The position numbers and the translations under genes were made by a program. Shown piece after piece: positions 1 through 12,957 of a DNA stretch of 64,000 nt. The notes under the pieces are model-generated. The model did not search any database. It saw nothing but the letters and a program-made list of their open reading frames with translations, and was not told the DNA's origin. This stretch comes from Anaspis maculata (Eukaryota; Arthropoda; Insecta; Coleoptera; Scraptiidae): positions 86,313,602 to 86,377,601 of the forward strand of contig OX421963.1 in the NCBI GenBank assembly GCA_949128115.1. Reading direction: 5' to 3'. How positions within the stretch are numbered: position 1 is the first letter of the stretch; each line of letters opens with the position of its first letter.

Positions 1-64
1 TGTTCTTACATATTATGCATTTTAGTTTTAGTAAAATTTAAAATTTGATCAAGGCAAATTTTTT

Positions 65-236
65 GAAAACAATGGGCAAAGGCATTAGCGCACGAGTCAT
101 GTGGATATCCGTTTGTTGATTTTGGGAACTCTATTGTCTAGTGCCGCTGTTTGTGGATGGGTGGCGTTAGCGATCCACGTCGCTGTTGGATATCCTTCAG
201 ACATGCGCAAGACGAAAAGTGGTCGGCTTCAAAAGC
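65..236 (+). promoter_or_regulatory. U1 snRNA upstream region (candidate PSE-containing promoter), copy 1
   Basis: About 170 bp directly upstream of U1 copy 1 is nearly identical in front of all four U1 copies and also survives in front of a U1-less unit (1,761-1,900). It starts at GGGCAAAGGCATTAGCGC and contains a block around TGTTGGATATCCTTCAG some 35-55 bp before the U1 start, where insect snRNA proximal sequence elements lie. No TATA box is seen at -30, as expected for a Pol II snRNA gene. Which bases form the PSE is inference. Confidence 0.5.
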
Positions 237-400
237 ATACTTACCTGGCGTAGGGGTTACCGTGATCAACAAGGCGGTTCCCCCAGGACGAGGCCCTTCC
301 ATTGCACTACGGTCGGGCTGACACCTGCGATTATCCCTAATGCGGATAACTCGGGCGCACAATTTTTGGTAGTCGGGACTGCGTGCGCGCTGTCCCGGTC
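237..400 (+). ncRNA. U1: U1 spliceosomal snRNA, copy 1 (full length, looks intact)
   Basis: U1 snRNA pairs with the 5' splice site as the core of the U1 snRNP. The 164-nt copy starts ATACTTACCTG, the 5'-splice-site recognition sequence, and has the stem-loop I region (GATCAACAAGG), the U1A-binding loop (CCATTGCACT), an Sm site (AATTTTTGG, 361-369) and a GC-rich 3' stem. The length equals that usual for insect U1. The body is very similar to the copy at 43,448-43,611. It lies about 4.6 kb upstream of the first visible gek exon, so it may sit in a gek intron. Confidence 0.95.
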
Positions 401-1199
401 TAATTTAATTTAAACACAATAATTATCAATATCAATTCTTTTTAGCGCACTTTTTCAATATTATTCTCGTCGTCGCTCCGCTCCTGCATAATTTTCATGT
501 TGAGATTGTCGAGTTATTGAATTTCGTCTCTTTCCTCTTCGATTTCGACTATAACATTCAACATTTTGTACAGTCACTCGTCTAATTGAATCATCATCTG
601 AAATAGTATCACATCGTCGTTCTGAAAAAATATGTAGAGTTAAAGACAAAATGCAGAAAAGAAAAATTCTGATCAAAATAAAAAGGAACGAATCGCTCTC
701 ATTGCTGCTGGAATAATTTTCTGTCATTTGGCATTCTCACAACTTATAATTCAATAGAATGCTGTTGATACAATTGAGGAGGTATACAGAGTGATTAGAT
801 TTGAATCGTTGATTAATTGATTGAGATAGAATGCTTTCGTCATTGTTCTAATTCAGGAAAAAACTCAATGATCCCCTTGTCATGAATTTTAAGGGAAGAT
901 TCTTTAATTTTTTTCGAAAATAAGCTCTCCAAGCATATTTTCTGTATAATGAGTTTAGAATTCAAGATACCGGTGTTCAAATTAGGGATAAAGAAAAGAA
1001 GGGGAAAATTTGTAAAAATATGATTTTACCCAAAATAGTGAACTTTTTCTGGAAATTGAAATCTCAAATTTTATACTTGAAAATATTTTGAATGTGAAAA
1101 AAATTGAAATGACAATTGTCTCTCAAAAGAAGTTCTCAGAATGTATTCATAATCTCGAGCCGTTTTCTAAATATTGAAAAAAATGTCTTCCAGCGACTG

Positions 1200-1267
1200 T
1201 CAGGTCAGATCAGGTCAGGTCAGGTCGGATCAGGTCAGATCAGGTCAGGTCAAGTCAGGTCAGGTCA
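1200..1267 (+). repeat. (TCAGG)n tract, first array
   Basis: About 13 copies of the pentamer TCAGG, with a few A/G substitutions (AGATCAGG, CGGATCAGG), downstream of U1 copy 1. Tracts of the same pentamer recur at the matching place in the U1 units at 47.6 and 49.1 kb. TCAGG is the telomere repeat of some beetles and TTAGG that of most insects. The tract is short and internal, so this is sequence similarity only. Confidence 0.85.
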
Positions 1268-1760
1268 TAATGAAATTAAAAATCGCATAGAAAGTATTTT
1301 GAATGTGTAAAAAATGGAAATGGCAATTGTCCCTCAAAAGAAGTCGTTCTCAGAATGTATTCATAATCTAGAGCTGTTTCATAAAAATTTGAAAAATGTC
1401 TTCCAGCTACGCTGTCAGGTGAAGGAAGGTCTTCTGGTGAAAGAACTCTCAAAATGAATTCATTCTTACGGAAAATAAGACGGATCAGTGACAAACAGCC
1501 AGTGATTGATCCGATGTTCATACGACTTTCGAGGATTTTCTTTCGACATTCTCTTCCAAACTACTCTCACCAGTTCCGCACAAAAAGTATCCACTGTTTG
1601 AATTTTGAATTTTGGATACTTTCACACTTCCTGTCAACCTAATCACTCTCCAACTTTGACAAAAAGATCACTTATATGTTATATCGTAATATAATTAGTG
1701 TTATTACTGTTTTTACATATGCATTTTATTTTTAGTAAAATTTGATTAAGGCAAATCCTT

Positions 1761-1902
1761 TGAAAACAATGGGCAAAGGCATTAGCGCACGAGTCATGTG
1801 GATATCCGTTTGTTGATTTTGGGAACTCTATTGTCTAGTGCCGCTGTTTGTGGATGGGTGGCGTTAGCGATCCACGTCGCTGTTGGATATCCTTCAGACA
1901 CG
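1761..1902 (+). pseudogene. U1 unit with the U1 body deleted
   Basis: The upstream region is almost identical to that of copy 1 up to CCTTCAGACA (1,900). It then jumps directly to CGCTCCTGCATAAT, which lies about 80 bp 3' of U1 in copy 1. Compared with unit 1, roughly 277 bp spanning the complete U1 gene are missing. The promoter remains but has no snRNA to express. The longest ORF here (1,798-2,124) just reads through promoter and spacer and is not called as a gene. Confidence 0.8.
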
Positions 1903-2420
1903 CTCCTGCATAATTATCATGTCGAGATTGTCGAGTTATTGAATTCCGTCTCTTTCCTCTTCGATTTCGACTTTCGCATTTTGTCCAGTCACTCGTCTAA
2001 TACAGGTTTCCTCAAAAGAGATATGAAGAATCCGCGATTCCGCGCAGCTGTTTTCGGCACGTTCTGCGCACAGTGTGCCATGAGTGATCGCGCCATTTGT
2101 ATTTACATTGCTCCGCCGTGTTGAAAGTGCGTTTTATTTTTTGAATTTTGAAGCCAACCATGCTGGGAAAGTCGCTAAAAAATATAACGAACTTCTCTAT
2201 GAATATTGCAAATTAATATTCCGCAGAGAAGAATTTGCCTGAGAGGCATTTGATGCGCGTATACAACTATTTTTGTATAGCACATTTCGTGGAACTTATG
2301 CGCAAGCGTGATATCGAATATTGACGGATAAGCGAGTCTGCCGTCAACTGTCAACTGTCGAATTTTGCGCGAGTTCCGTTCTCTCAGAGACTCTCACCTG
2401 GGACTCTCTGACTCTCATCA

Positions 2421-2560
2421 GTTTTATATAATCCGTACTACACTTCTGTAGCGAAAGTTGCCTAAAAACCACGATTTTAGGCAACATTCGCTACATTAGT
2501 GTACTGCGGAATGTATTTTACTCCCAGGACTTTTCTCACACGATTCAAGAATAGCGGCCC
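2421..2560. repeat. Hairpin MITE family A, partial copy
   Basis: The core stem-loop GTAGCGAAAGTTGCCTAAAA / ttttaggcaacattcgctac is flanked by TCCGTACTACACTTC and AGTGTACTGCGGAATG. The 3' end runs into the family's terminal repeat (cacacgattcaagaatagc). Related copies lie at 2,912-3,090, 28,457-28,563 and 34,791-34,929. Non-coding, with no transposase. Confidence 0.75.
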
Positions 2561-2911
2561 TGCTCTCTGTTTCGTGATGCGTGATGGCTTCATCCTCCAA
2601 GAAAGTGCGAATTCGCTTAAATGAACATGATGTGCCGGCTGTCTGATTTGCAGCCCCCAAAAGCGCACCATTTTGTAGCGCCGTGTTTTAAACGATGCAC
2701 GTTTATTTCCATGTGGAAATTAGCACGTTGGAATTTCACGCTTTGTTGGTTATGTCGGTTTGTTATTGTTATTGACTCGCAGAACTGTCATTTTCTGCCA
2801 AAAATCTCGTGCATGCGCTCAGCTCCGTGCAAAAAGTGTGACCTTGAAAATTCCATGAAATGACCTATTGGATATATCAACGATATATGGACGTGCGCAG
2901 AAAGCACAGGG

Positions 2912-3090
2912 CTGCTATTCTTGAATCGTGTGAGAAAAGTCCCTGGAAGTTTTATATAATCCGTACTACACTTCTGTAGCGAAAGTTGCCTAAAAACCAC
3001 GATTTTAGACAACATTCGCTACATCAGTGTACTGCGGAATGTATTTTACTCCCAGGGACTTTTCTCACACGATTCAAGAATAGCGGCCCA
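2912..3090. repeat. Hairpin MITE family A, near full-length copy
   Basis: An almost perfect palindrome about 178 bp long. Terminal inverted repeats of about 30 bp (GCTATTCTTGAATCGTGTGA ... and its complement ending GATTCAAGAATAGC) enclose the same core hairpin. This is the reference copy of the family in the window. A gene-free stretch (3,100-3,770) follows in which I see only low-complexity sequence and one solitary arm (3,655-3,720) of the element at 13,208-13,434. Confidence 0.8.
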
Positions 3091-3775
3091 GGTAAATGCG
3101 TGTCCCATGTCCCACTTTTAATATTTTTTATGGTGTATTATGGCCATCACTATAAATTTGAAGTGTTTGATGCAAAAATGTAGCCAAGTGTACCCTAGAA
3201 TTAATGATACTTGATGAACTAAGCAGGAAGCTCCCTACTATTATAACGCTGAAGGGCTTGTGGTTCTTTTTGCTTCTTTGAGTGTCACGTCGTATTTTAT
3301 GGATCCATGCTTAGGGACACATTCGCTGTATAACTTGTGGACTTGCATAGTGGCCCACAACATTTATTTTCCATAACTACTTGTGAAAACTGTATAAATA
3401 CCAATAATAACACCATCAAAACACACGTTCGGCTTATGGAATCGGGGCAATGTTGGCACACTAGGACTGCGACGATTTACTGCGCAATCGAACGTGACGT
3501 CACGGGCCAGAAAGAAACGCTCAATTTAGGAAACCTGTATTGAATCATCATCTGAAAAAGCATCACATCGTCGTACTGAAAAACATATTTCATATTCCAA
3601 GTTTTGCTTTTCCTAATTTCTCATTGAATTGGTTCATATAATCCATTTCACGGCTTTCTGCCTTGGAGCAAGCTATGGAAAAAAATGGGTTGCGTTGGTA
3701 CGAATGACACATTGACGACTTGTTGGCAGCTAGATGTCTTCATGTGCAATTTTCAATGTGACATTGTCATCGTCT

Positions 3776-4500
3776 CAGGGAGTCATGTACGTCAAAGTGA
3801 AAAATTTCGAGAATATGCGAGGAATTGTTAGTTTCCTTTGAGTGAATTATGTCTTTATTAAACCTTTGTCTGCAAATCCTTCTGAGTGATTTGCAGTGTG
3901 GAAGATAAGAGAAATCGCGAGAGAAATTGTCTTCAATGGTTGGTGGGTCTTCGCCAAGGCTATTAGGTTTTTGCCGACCACTGAGAAAATTATGCCGAAA
4001 GTCCGTGATGCCGTGAAAAAATGGAATGTAAAAAGGAAAAACCCATTGCCCAAGAGGAAACTTATTCTTAGATGGACAATATAGATAGTAGGACAATAAT
4101 TTATGGAGTTGAACTGTGCAGAGACGAAACAGTTTGGGCGTGAGTAGGTAGGTACACTGTGCTCTGTCTGCCAGCATGTGTCTTCATACCTTGCTTGCTG
4201 TTCCAGTAGGTATAAAAGGTAGAGCTAGAGCTAGAGTAGGTACGTAGTATTCACTACTCCAGTAATGTGCATCAGAAGATGTAGCCTTTTGGGCGGTGGG
4301 CCTTTCCATCCGAGTAGTATCCTGCCGATCTTTGACATTATTCATTAGTAGCCGCCAAAAACCTAATAACCTTGACGGAGACCCACCAACCAGTAAAGAC
4401 AATGTCCCTTATCGTCCACACTGCAAAGCACTCCAAAGAAACTAACGATTCCTGACGTATGCTCAAAAAATTTCACTTTCGCTTACATGACACCTCGACA
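3776..4500. repeat. Long inverted repeat (foldback) of about 0.73 kb
   Basis: The left arm (3,776 to about 3,985) is complementary to the right arm (about 4,340-4,500): GGTTGGTGGGTCTTCGCCAA and AGGCTATTAGGTTTTTG on the left are mirrored by CAAAAACCTAATAACCTTG and GAGACCCACCAACC on the right. The unpaired centre is about 350 bp. No transposase is visible. Confidence 0.65.
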
Positions 4501-5032
4501 TGGTGACAAGGTGTCACATCAAAACTTGCACGTGTAGACAACTGGCTGGTATCCCCTTGTCATCGTATCATTCTTGCTAACACAACACAATTTTTCGATA
4601 CAGTGAGACTGATTATAGTTACAAATCTTTATTATCATGAAATTATGTTATTTTTCCAAACTAAACTGTGCACGAATGGAATAAGTAGTGACGCATCGAA
4701 AATTTTACCTATTTAATTAAAACTGAGATTTACCTTTTGAATGACAATGCATTTCGATTAGGTTTTTACTAATATTCTGCAATTCTGACACTTCGCTCTT
4801 GTGTGATGTCCGACAATTCATCTTGAAGTAGCGACTTGAGCTTGGGACAAACTGAAGTTAAGAAAGTCTTCCAAATAGGTAGATCAAGTAATCGAGCAAT
4901 AGTAAATTTTGATGGATTAATATTGTACATTAACTCACTAATTACTGAAAACGAATGTACAAATATAAAATATTCAAATATGTACATTTTTTTTAAGATA
5001 TAATACATTCTTATTGTAATTTTTCATTCCAG

Positions 5033-8000
5033 CAAAACTCCTCAGTGATAATAGTATACGAAGTCACGAGGACGCGGACCAGACACTACCGCATCAGGGA
5101 GATCAGCCTTTCCGTACACGTCCAGTCCTTGCAGTTGATGTCTGACGGTCGTCTTTGCGTCGGATCGCCTTCGAATTTCACGGTCTACAATTTACAGACT
5201 GATCAGCCATTAATTTGTTAGTATTAATATTATGATACTCTTCCCTTTTTTCTATTTCTTCAATATTTTTCTATCTTGATAGAGAGATGCATTGGTGAAT
5301 GAACAAATAAGGCGGTCTGGAATCAATTCCAACTGATCTATTCCTTGTCAGAAATTCACCATTCAGGTTTCTTTTAAAAGCTACAGGGACTTTGGATTGA
5401 TCATAAAAATATTGTCTGAATTCAAAAATGGATTCTAAAAATTCCAATCCAACTCCATCATTGAGCAAATATCAATGCTTTTGAAACTAATAACAAGAAC
5501 GAAGGTAGGAATAAAACAGACAAATAGACAACTGACCAACTGCACCTTGAATTTTATATCCACGAAATTCAGAAATTAAATAAAAATAGCCAAATGATTG
5601 TTGAAACTACCAGTTTTGTTCAACTGAACTAGTTGCATTAATAATAATTGAAGTGGAATTACATAAAATAGATTAGTTTAGAAATAACTGGAATTGTAGA
5701 AAAATATCTGATTTTAGAGCAGTTTGCATTGATTTAAAGATTGAATGTTCCTATCTTCAGGGACCTTTTCTCAGTCATGGCATTAGGCCATCAAGAAGAA
5801 ATACAGTAGTATTTTTGACAAAATAGTAGAAAGACTTGAAATAATCGACCTGTTTTTTCTTTTACAGCATTGTTAAGTTCCGAAAATCCACTCTACGCCA
5901 CGTTGGCATGCAATGCTGTCGAGGCGTTGCGAGTCATCGAGCTGCCAAGACACGAGTACCTCCTAGTCTTCGGAACGTTAGCGGCCTACGTCGACCGGCA
6001 CGGACGCCGGTCGCGAGACAGAGAAATAATGTATCCTGCCGTGCCTACTGCCATATGTACGTTGGTTTTTAGATAATAATTATTCCTGTTTGTTCATCAA
6101 AGATTTATTATCTGTGTTCAGTTAGCGAATTTTCACGAAAAACATGAAATGGACTGTTCAAATTCTTTAATATGCTGGAGCCTTCATTGGTATCAGTTTC
6201 TTCGCTTTCCGTCAGCCACTGTTCCTTATCATTTCTGCCTGCCGCAACAGGACGTTGTATTTTCTTTCACCAAACCACCATAATGGAAATTTTGAATTCA
6301 GTCATGAATAACCAGCAGAAGTTACCTTAGTTCTCCTATTAGTCCTATTCATGCTGATTCAGAAAAATACGTTATATGCCTTTATCTAGTGAAAACTTAT
6401 AAAGTACAGGACTTCTGAATAACCATATATACATAAGTTAAAATGATGTTGAATAATATTGTGAATGTTCTCTTCAGGTTATAGAGATGGGCATTTGATA
6501 GTCTACAGTGAGACGCACATCGACATTTTCAACTGCGCCACTGGAGAATGGGTGCAGACGGTCAATATCAAAAAAGCAAAGCCCTTGAACGACAGCGGGG
6601 CCCTGTCTCTGTGCATTCTGAACGATCTGACTCACTTGTTGTACATGTCGAATATACATCAACGTAAGTATACCCAGTAATGGGCAGTTTGCGATCTCCC
6701 GATACTCACGATGCAACGCCAAACGTAGAATTCCCCACGAAACTGAGGAGTTTGTCCTTGGTTACAGGCCAGATTTATTCAGCGTTACGTCGTACGCACA
6801 GAAAAATCGCAAACTGTATCAAAACAATTACGTATTCACTGTTTTATGAAATTAAAACTTTTTTCAGGCGAATTAATTAATTTGGACAACGTCGTGACTT
6901 TAGACAGAGACGGACGCACTTTGAACAGACCGAGGAGAAGGTTTTCGCTGCGCGAAGGCAACAGGTCGCAGCGAGTGTAAGTAATAATATTAATAATTTC
7001 AAATTGGAATTGAGTAAAAGTGTGGGAAAGAGAACATTTTATTTAAAAAAAGCGATCTGAGCTGCTTTTTCTTCTTTACGTACGGTGTAGTACGTGCCTT
7101 GCGCCAGAAGTGCACATGTATTTTTGCAATTCTACAGTTTTTATGAAAACTTTCCGTTTCAAAGTCATTTGCGATAGAAGAGGCTAGAATGGAGCATCTA
7201 GGAGCGTCTAGGATAAACTTACCGGGTGCGCCGTTAAGTCGGTTAAACCGAGACATACCGGGTGCGCCGTTATGCAAATACCGACAATATCGTGATCAGT
7301 CACTTGAGTGTAGTAGGTCAAGAAAATTTTTTCTCTTCTCACTTTATTTTCTCCCCGCGCAAGAAAACCTTCGAAAAGCACAAATAATGTTTTTATTCTC
7401 CTTCATTAGCAGCAATACGGATCGTCGTTCGAAGCTAATTTCTGCTCCGACCAACTTCAACCACATTAGCCACATGGGACCCGGTGAGGGCATCCAGAGA
7501 CAGAGACTGATCGACCTTTCCACTAACCTCGTTGACAGCCCTGAACAACCTGTTTATCCTCCACAGCCACAGCCTAGGGTAATTATCGCATTACTAGAGT
7601 ACAAAATTTATTTTGTTAGTACACAAATTTTAATCTTTTTTTTTCTGATTCAAAGACAAATTTCACCTTTTTTCGTACAAAGATAAATAAACAATGTTTT
7701 TTTTTATTCAACAGGTAACTCCACAGCCCACAAAGCTGGCTCCGTTGCCTCCGAAACACGGCGAACGGAAGCGATTGGAAATTTCGAATCCGACTCCCAT
7801 TCGTCCTCAATTCCCCGCCTACAATGGGGCCAAGCGCGCGGCGCCGCCCCGACCCAGAGATCTTCCACCGGCCTTGCCTCGGCCCTCGGACACGTCGCCC
7901 AGTCCGGATCCGGCGAGCATAGGCAGCATGTCTTCGTTGCATGACATGATCAAGGTTTGCATTTTGATTTTTAACAACCAAAATAGTTGAGCAAGAACTA

Positions 8001-11000
8001 GTTGTGTTGATGCTCGTAATATACAAATCAGCCTGGTAACAGGTCTAGTGTTACGGTGTTACTCGCCCCAATCACCAACGTGGAAGGTAAAAAAGGTGTT
8101 GTAATTGTGAGATGTAGTTCCATGGTTCTGTGATTACCATCCTCCATGGTCATCAAGATAATTCACCAAACGTTCTTCTTCAGAAACTTCACACCACAGT
8201 GCTAAACATAGTGTAGAATTGAACATTCGATTCAGAATCAGCAGGTTCCGGGCTCGATTCCTTGTAGAAGATAGAAGATATATTGTTTTTTTTTCACACA
8301 CATTTTTTGTTATAGAAGGTTTTGTATTCCCCGTCCTCGATTTGATAATAAACAGCATCCCACTCGTCGAATCCAAAAATTTGACTTTGAAAAAAAATGC
8401 ACGAAAAAATTCGAAATTTTCAATTATGAAATTGTTGAGTTGGGTCTCGTTTCCGACTAAATTGACGCCGAGCAACACGTTTCTGGCCTTGACGTACACG
8501 TCCTGCACTCGCAAATATGCTTCGATAATTTTTCAAATGAAAGTCATTTAAAAACAATTTTTGCAAAATTCTATGCATATTTTGTGAAAAAAAAAATACC
8601 AACCAACGTCACGTTTACAACATTGTCATTTTATTACTCGTTCTCGGATTAGTAATGAAAATACGTTTAATTAAAAAAAAATTGACATTTTGCAAAGTTT
8701 TCAAAAAATTCCGAAATTTTTTTAATCATGAAAAAGTGAAAAACCAATTACTCACAAAAATAACCATCGACATCGTCTTCTTTGTTTTATTTTCAGTAAC
8801 AAGCCGTATCGCACTTGTCCATTTGGAAAAAAACATTGAAAAATCTGTTTTTTCATTTTTTTTTTGTAATTTTCAAACTAACAACTGTTGAATGAGGTAT
8901 CGATAAAAATCAACCCAAGCTTTTGTTTCTTGTGCCCAATTTGATAAAAAACAGTATTGTGTCTTGAAAAAATGCAATTTTTCAGAATTTTCAAAATTAT
9001 TCAATTAAAATCAGAATTTTTCAACAACAAAATTCAAAATCTTCAATCATGAACATGTTTTTCCAACTAAACTGACGCCGAGCATTCTGGCCTCCACGTT
9101 CACGTTCCGCATTCGCAAATCTGCTTGGATAATTTTTCAGATCAAAATCATTGAAACCCATCTCTGCGAAATTATATGCATATTTGTGAAAAAAACAAGC
9201 AGGTCACACTTAAAACATTGTGTCATTGTATTTCTCGTCCTCGGTTTAGTTATAAAGATACGTTCAATTTTAGTTCAAAAAAAATCAAAATTTTGTTACA
9301 TGCCAAAAAGGCCTCGTGCTTACCATTGGTCTGTCTTATTTAGGAACACGGTCCGCCAACTGATCAATGGAGATAGGCCGGGGTTAATTGGATGGTCGGG
9401 GGCGCCACAGTATTGTTGACCAAATCCCCCCCCCCCCAAAAAAAAAACCAACCTTTAGCACCAAACAATGACTAGTACAACCGGAGAAGTACAACACTGA
9501 AGACAAAGCAATGAATGGATTTCAAACACAAATTTTATTTACAAAAGGTAATGAAAATGAACAGGTGCCGGTTGGCTAATTTTACAATAAAGAAAATAAA
9601 AGAGGTTGAAATGTCGAATAATACTGTCGCATAATGTCGTCGTATACTGCCACAACAGAGTTTATGTTACGTCCGGAAACGAATTAAGCCGGAATCAAAG
9701 TGAACGTTATCGGTTGCAAAGCGTAGGTACCTGTCGTCCGGTTTTTAACAATGCCAGATAACGATTCAAGTCGAGTCGAATCCAAAACGGCACGGTAGGT
9801 ACCTAAATTGATAAGCCACCTCAGGGAGTGTTATCGGCTTCCTTTTCAGACGTTAACAATGCCACAAAAACAACAATAACTTTATACATGAAATCTTATT
9901 AATTCAATTCAGAGATTTTCCTTTCGAAATAAATGATCATTAATTACAAGTCAAACTAGGACCTTTCGCCCTATAACATCTACGTTAATTTCAAAATCAC
10001 CAACAAACAACAAGGTACCACGAGACTGCCGGTGGCAAAACTACAGGATTTGTGTACGGATCCATTTTTCTTCCGTCTTTTTCTAGAACGGTACTCGAGT
10101 AGTGTTCAGTCAAATATCAACGTGAAAAATGATTATCGTTCACGCATTTTAACGTAACTCAGGTAAAAGAGGGAAAATAAAGCAACACAATCGACGAAAG
10201 TTCGCCTGCTTACTTGACCAAAACGCAAAGCTGTAAACACGGTGACGGCTTCCTGACGGCCGCAATTGCCAAGTTGTCGTACGCTGAGACTTTCAGAGAG
10301 CGGGCGATGGCTAGACTCGGTGTCATGTGAAGATGGCGTCCACGCTAGTGCGTCAGGACTCCGGGCGGTTTGGAAAATCTTGCTCTCAAACCAGAAGACG
10401 AGCTCGGGGAATTCCCTGTTGCGTAAATGCGACGATGTCGTTCTCGTGCCCAATTTGATATAAAACAGGTTGTGTTTTGAGAAAAAAATTCAAAATTCAA
10501 ATTCAAAATTCTCAAATTTAGGAGAAAAAAAATCAGTGCGGTGAAAATAAAATATAATACCGGAATGGTGGTCTAAAAAAAAACTGTTTCCCACTTGCCA
10601 AGTTGAAAAGAAACCAATTCAAGATTTTTCGAAAGTGAAAATTTGACGGTTTCACATTTTTTGGAAATCTTGAATTGAAAAAAGCGGGTGGGATAGAGGT
10701 ATCATTGAAAGTAAATCCGGCATTGTATTCCCCGTTCTTGATTCAGGTAATGAGAAATGAAATCCTACTTCTTGTCCACTTTCGAAACGTCCAGTTTTCA
10801 CATTTTTGAAAATACCTATTGAATTTATGAAAAAGTTGGATAAGTCATCAATGAAAATAAATGCCGACACTGTTTGCTTTTCTCGATTTAGTAAACAATA
10901 TCCAACATGACGGTCTGATGAGAAAAACAAAAATTGACAATTTATAAATTTTTCAAAATTTTGAAATTTTGGAAAAGTCGAGTTGGATATCGTTTCTCAT

Positions 11001-12922
11001 CAAGTCGACTGCAAGCAATCCAATTAGGCTTTGATTTGGACGTCCAGGAGTCGCAATCTATTTTTATTATTCTTTTTAATATCCTCTTGAAATTGTCGCG
11101 GCATTTTTTACAGAACTCATAACTCGAGAAAAAACTTCGTTCTGAGCCACAATCGACAATTACTACTATTCCATCGTATTTCTCGTTTTCGATTTAGTAA
11201 CTATAGTAGGTTCACTTGTACTGTGACTCTAGTTGGCTGGGCAAATTTTCTACTTTAGCATTGTAGGCTTGCCGCTTTTTCACCTGGTGTGAAACTGACT
11301 TCTCTGGAAGTGAAGTTATATTTCTTATCAAATTGATATTAAAATCTTGGAAAACTGACCTGGTCATATGTGGAAGTGTGACTAGGGGGACGCAGAGCTG
11401 TGTTACCGTCATTTAGACACCAAAAGAGCACGGGGCGGCCGCAAATCTAAGTCATCTTGACGGCGGCCCATTCAGAGTCGACAAAAACTCGTCCCGGAAA
11501 GCCCCAAAATGAAAGCAAATTGCAAATTGAAGGTACTAACATCAATTTTGGTTCAATACGCAACTTTGAACGGCTGGGTTTTTTGAAACTTGGTTTAATT
11601 TACTTTTTACACGTAAATTATTTTGCCAATGACAGACTGCAGAGCGATCCTTGTATCGCCCATAATTCTTCAGGGTTTGGCTTGTATTTTTGACTGGAAG
11701 AGGCGAAAGGGTTGATGATTGCATGGGACCCCTTTTTTGGACGAAGGGCATTGTATACTCTTTAATTTGAAGCACCGAAAGTTGAACCGGCTTCAAGAGG
11801 TTAGGAATATTTTTCACAACTGTCAAATGTCAAGGCTCTCTTGATTCATTTGTTCATTGGCGAAAATTAAAAACAGGTCGAAAAATTGTTACATTTTCCA
11901 ATAAAATAGAAAAAAGCGTCAGACATCACGTCCCGCAAAAATGTTCCGGCTACCTGTGAAGGAAATACGCAAAAAATGTGTTTCAAAACTGGTCCGGCCA
12001 GAGCAGCCAACTGCAAAGTTTTGGGGATTTTCTATATTTCACATTTGGAAACTTAGAAACAAAATCTCACAGCCGACTAAAATCACGGTACAAGTGAACC
12101 TACTTTAACAAATTAACTAACTCACCCAGTTTTTAAAAAAAAAATAATTTTTCAAAAATTGACTCCTCGAATTTTGAAAAAGGCGAGTGGAGCATTGGTG
12201 CAAATAAATCCCGGCATCGAGTTCCCTGTCCTCGATTCACTGAGAAACAATATCGTACTTAATTTTGAAACTGAATTCAAATTCTCATGTCAATTTCAAT
12301 GAATCTGAAGTTTCTGATAAAATCCGAAATTTTCAAAATTTATAAAAAGCAGAGTAGGGTGTCGTTTATTGTCAAATAGAGTCCAAGCAATCCGATTCCG
12401 GCTTTTGATTTGATGTGCGGGACTGGAAAAAATCACTTTCTTGGAAAGTTTGAACTTGTCCTTGAATTTAAACAGAAATAATATAGAATACGCCCTACTT
12501 TGAGGTAACACATCAAGGTCGTTTTAGACATTCAGGGATGAATGTAGAATTGTAGAACAACAGTTTAATAATGCGATTCTGTAAAAAATACATTCTATGA
12601 ACGCTCTGTTGTGTAAAAACAAACAACTGTCATGCCAAAGTCTAGAGCTCAAATCCAGAATAAAACGTCCCTCTCCCCCCTTTGTTTTTGCTTATAAGAT
12701 TTGACCACTAAACCGGTAGATTTCAGGTTCCCATCACACCATCCCAAAACAATTGAAACATCATTATTTTATCCAGTTGCTAAAACTGATCATGCATCGT
12801 TATTTCAGGGGACGGAAAAAGGAAGTCCGCGTCATTCGATAGCCAGCAACAACAGCTCGAACCTGTCGACGCCCCCCTCTCCCCAGGCGGACCACCACAA
12901 CAGCTCGAGCTACGACAGCTAA
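5033..12922 (+). CDS. gek: genghis khan / MRCK (CDC42-binding kinase) C-terminal exons, partial gene
   Basis: C-terminal 396 residues of a Cdc42/Rac effector Ser/Thr kinase that controls actomyosin. Seven exons with GT-AG borders and consistent phases: 5033-5216, 5868-6056, 6478-6663, 6868-6976, 7410-7578, 7715-7954, 12809-12922. The first four encode the end of the CNH (citron homology) domain (e.g. YEVTRTRTRHYRIREISLSV; VDRHGRRSRDREIMYP). Exon five carries a perfect CRIB motif, ISAPTNFNHISHMGPGEG, the GTPase-binding site. Exon six is proline-rich. The last exon has the Ser/Pro tail of vertebrate MRCKs (GSPRHSIASNNSSNLSTPPS) and stops at 12,920-12,922. Kinase, coiled-coil, C1 and PH exons must lie upstream of the window. 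Exon five has a tandem NAGNAG acceptor. Confidence 0.93.
8100..12420. repeat. Degenerate periodic repeats in the last gek intron
   Basis: This 4.85 kb intron is filled with diverged copies of a phrase resembling TTCYCGTYCTCGATTTAGTAA (near 8,330, 8,630, 8,940, 9,235, 10,440, 10,725, 10,880, 11,180, 12,220) and of CGTCCTGCACTCGCAAATATGCTTCGATAA-like blocks (8,498, 9,103, 11,040). Spacing is irregular (0.2-1.3 kb). It looks like an old decayed satellite or element array. I see no exon here. Confidence 0.4.
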
Positions 12923-12943
12923 GTCCCGGTGCAAATAATTCTT

Positions 12944-12957
12944 AATAAAAAAATAAA
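12944..12957 (+). terminator. gek polyadenylation signals
   Basis: Two AATAAA hexamers (12,944 and 12,952) lie 22-35 nt after the gek stop codon. More AATAAA-like sites occur to about 14,120, so longer 3' UTRs are possible up to the convergent FBXO28 3' end at 14,298. Confidence 0.6.

Larger units (their letters stand above)
1..1720 (+). repeat. U1-bearing repeat unit 1
   Basis: A unit of U1 promoter, U1 gene, a 3' spacer and a (TCAGG)n tract at about 1,200. It is repeated, damaged, from about 1,721 onward, and again at 43.2-50.1 kb in the same orientation. Shared spacer landmarks are a block around GGAGGTATACAGAGTGATT (779-797), a block around GATTTGAATCGTTGATTGA (800-818), and the phrase preceding the TCAGG tract (CATAATCTCGAGCCGTTTTC). 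The short ORFs in the unit are antisense or out-of-frame readings of this spacer, not genes. Confidence 0.75.

Noticed and set aside
138..362. Repeated ~75-codon ORF on the minus strand (also at 43,349-43,573 and 49,661-49,993)
   Set aside because: It is the antisense reading of the U1 gene and its promoter; it recurs only because U1 is conserved.
7189..7686. 165-codon ORF around gek exon 5 taken as one gene
   Set aside because: Only its middle (7,410-7,578) is coding; both ends read intron, and splice sites and phases define the exon.
8240..8265. tRNA gene suggested by GGTTCCGGGCTCGATTCC
   Set aside because: A B-box-like string alone; no A box or acceptor pairing at the right distance.
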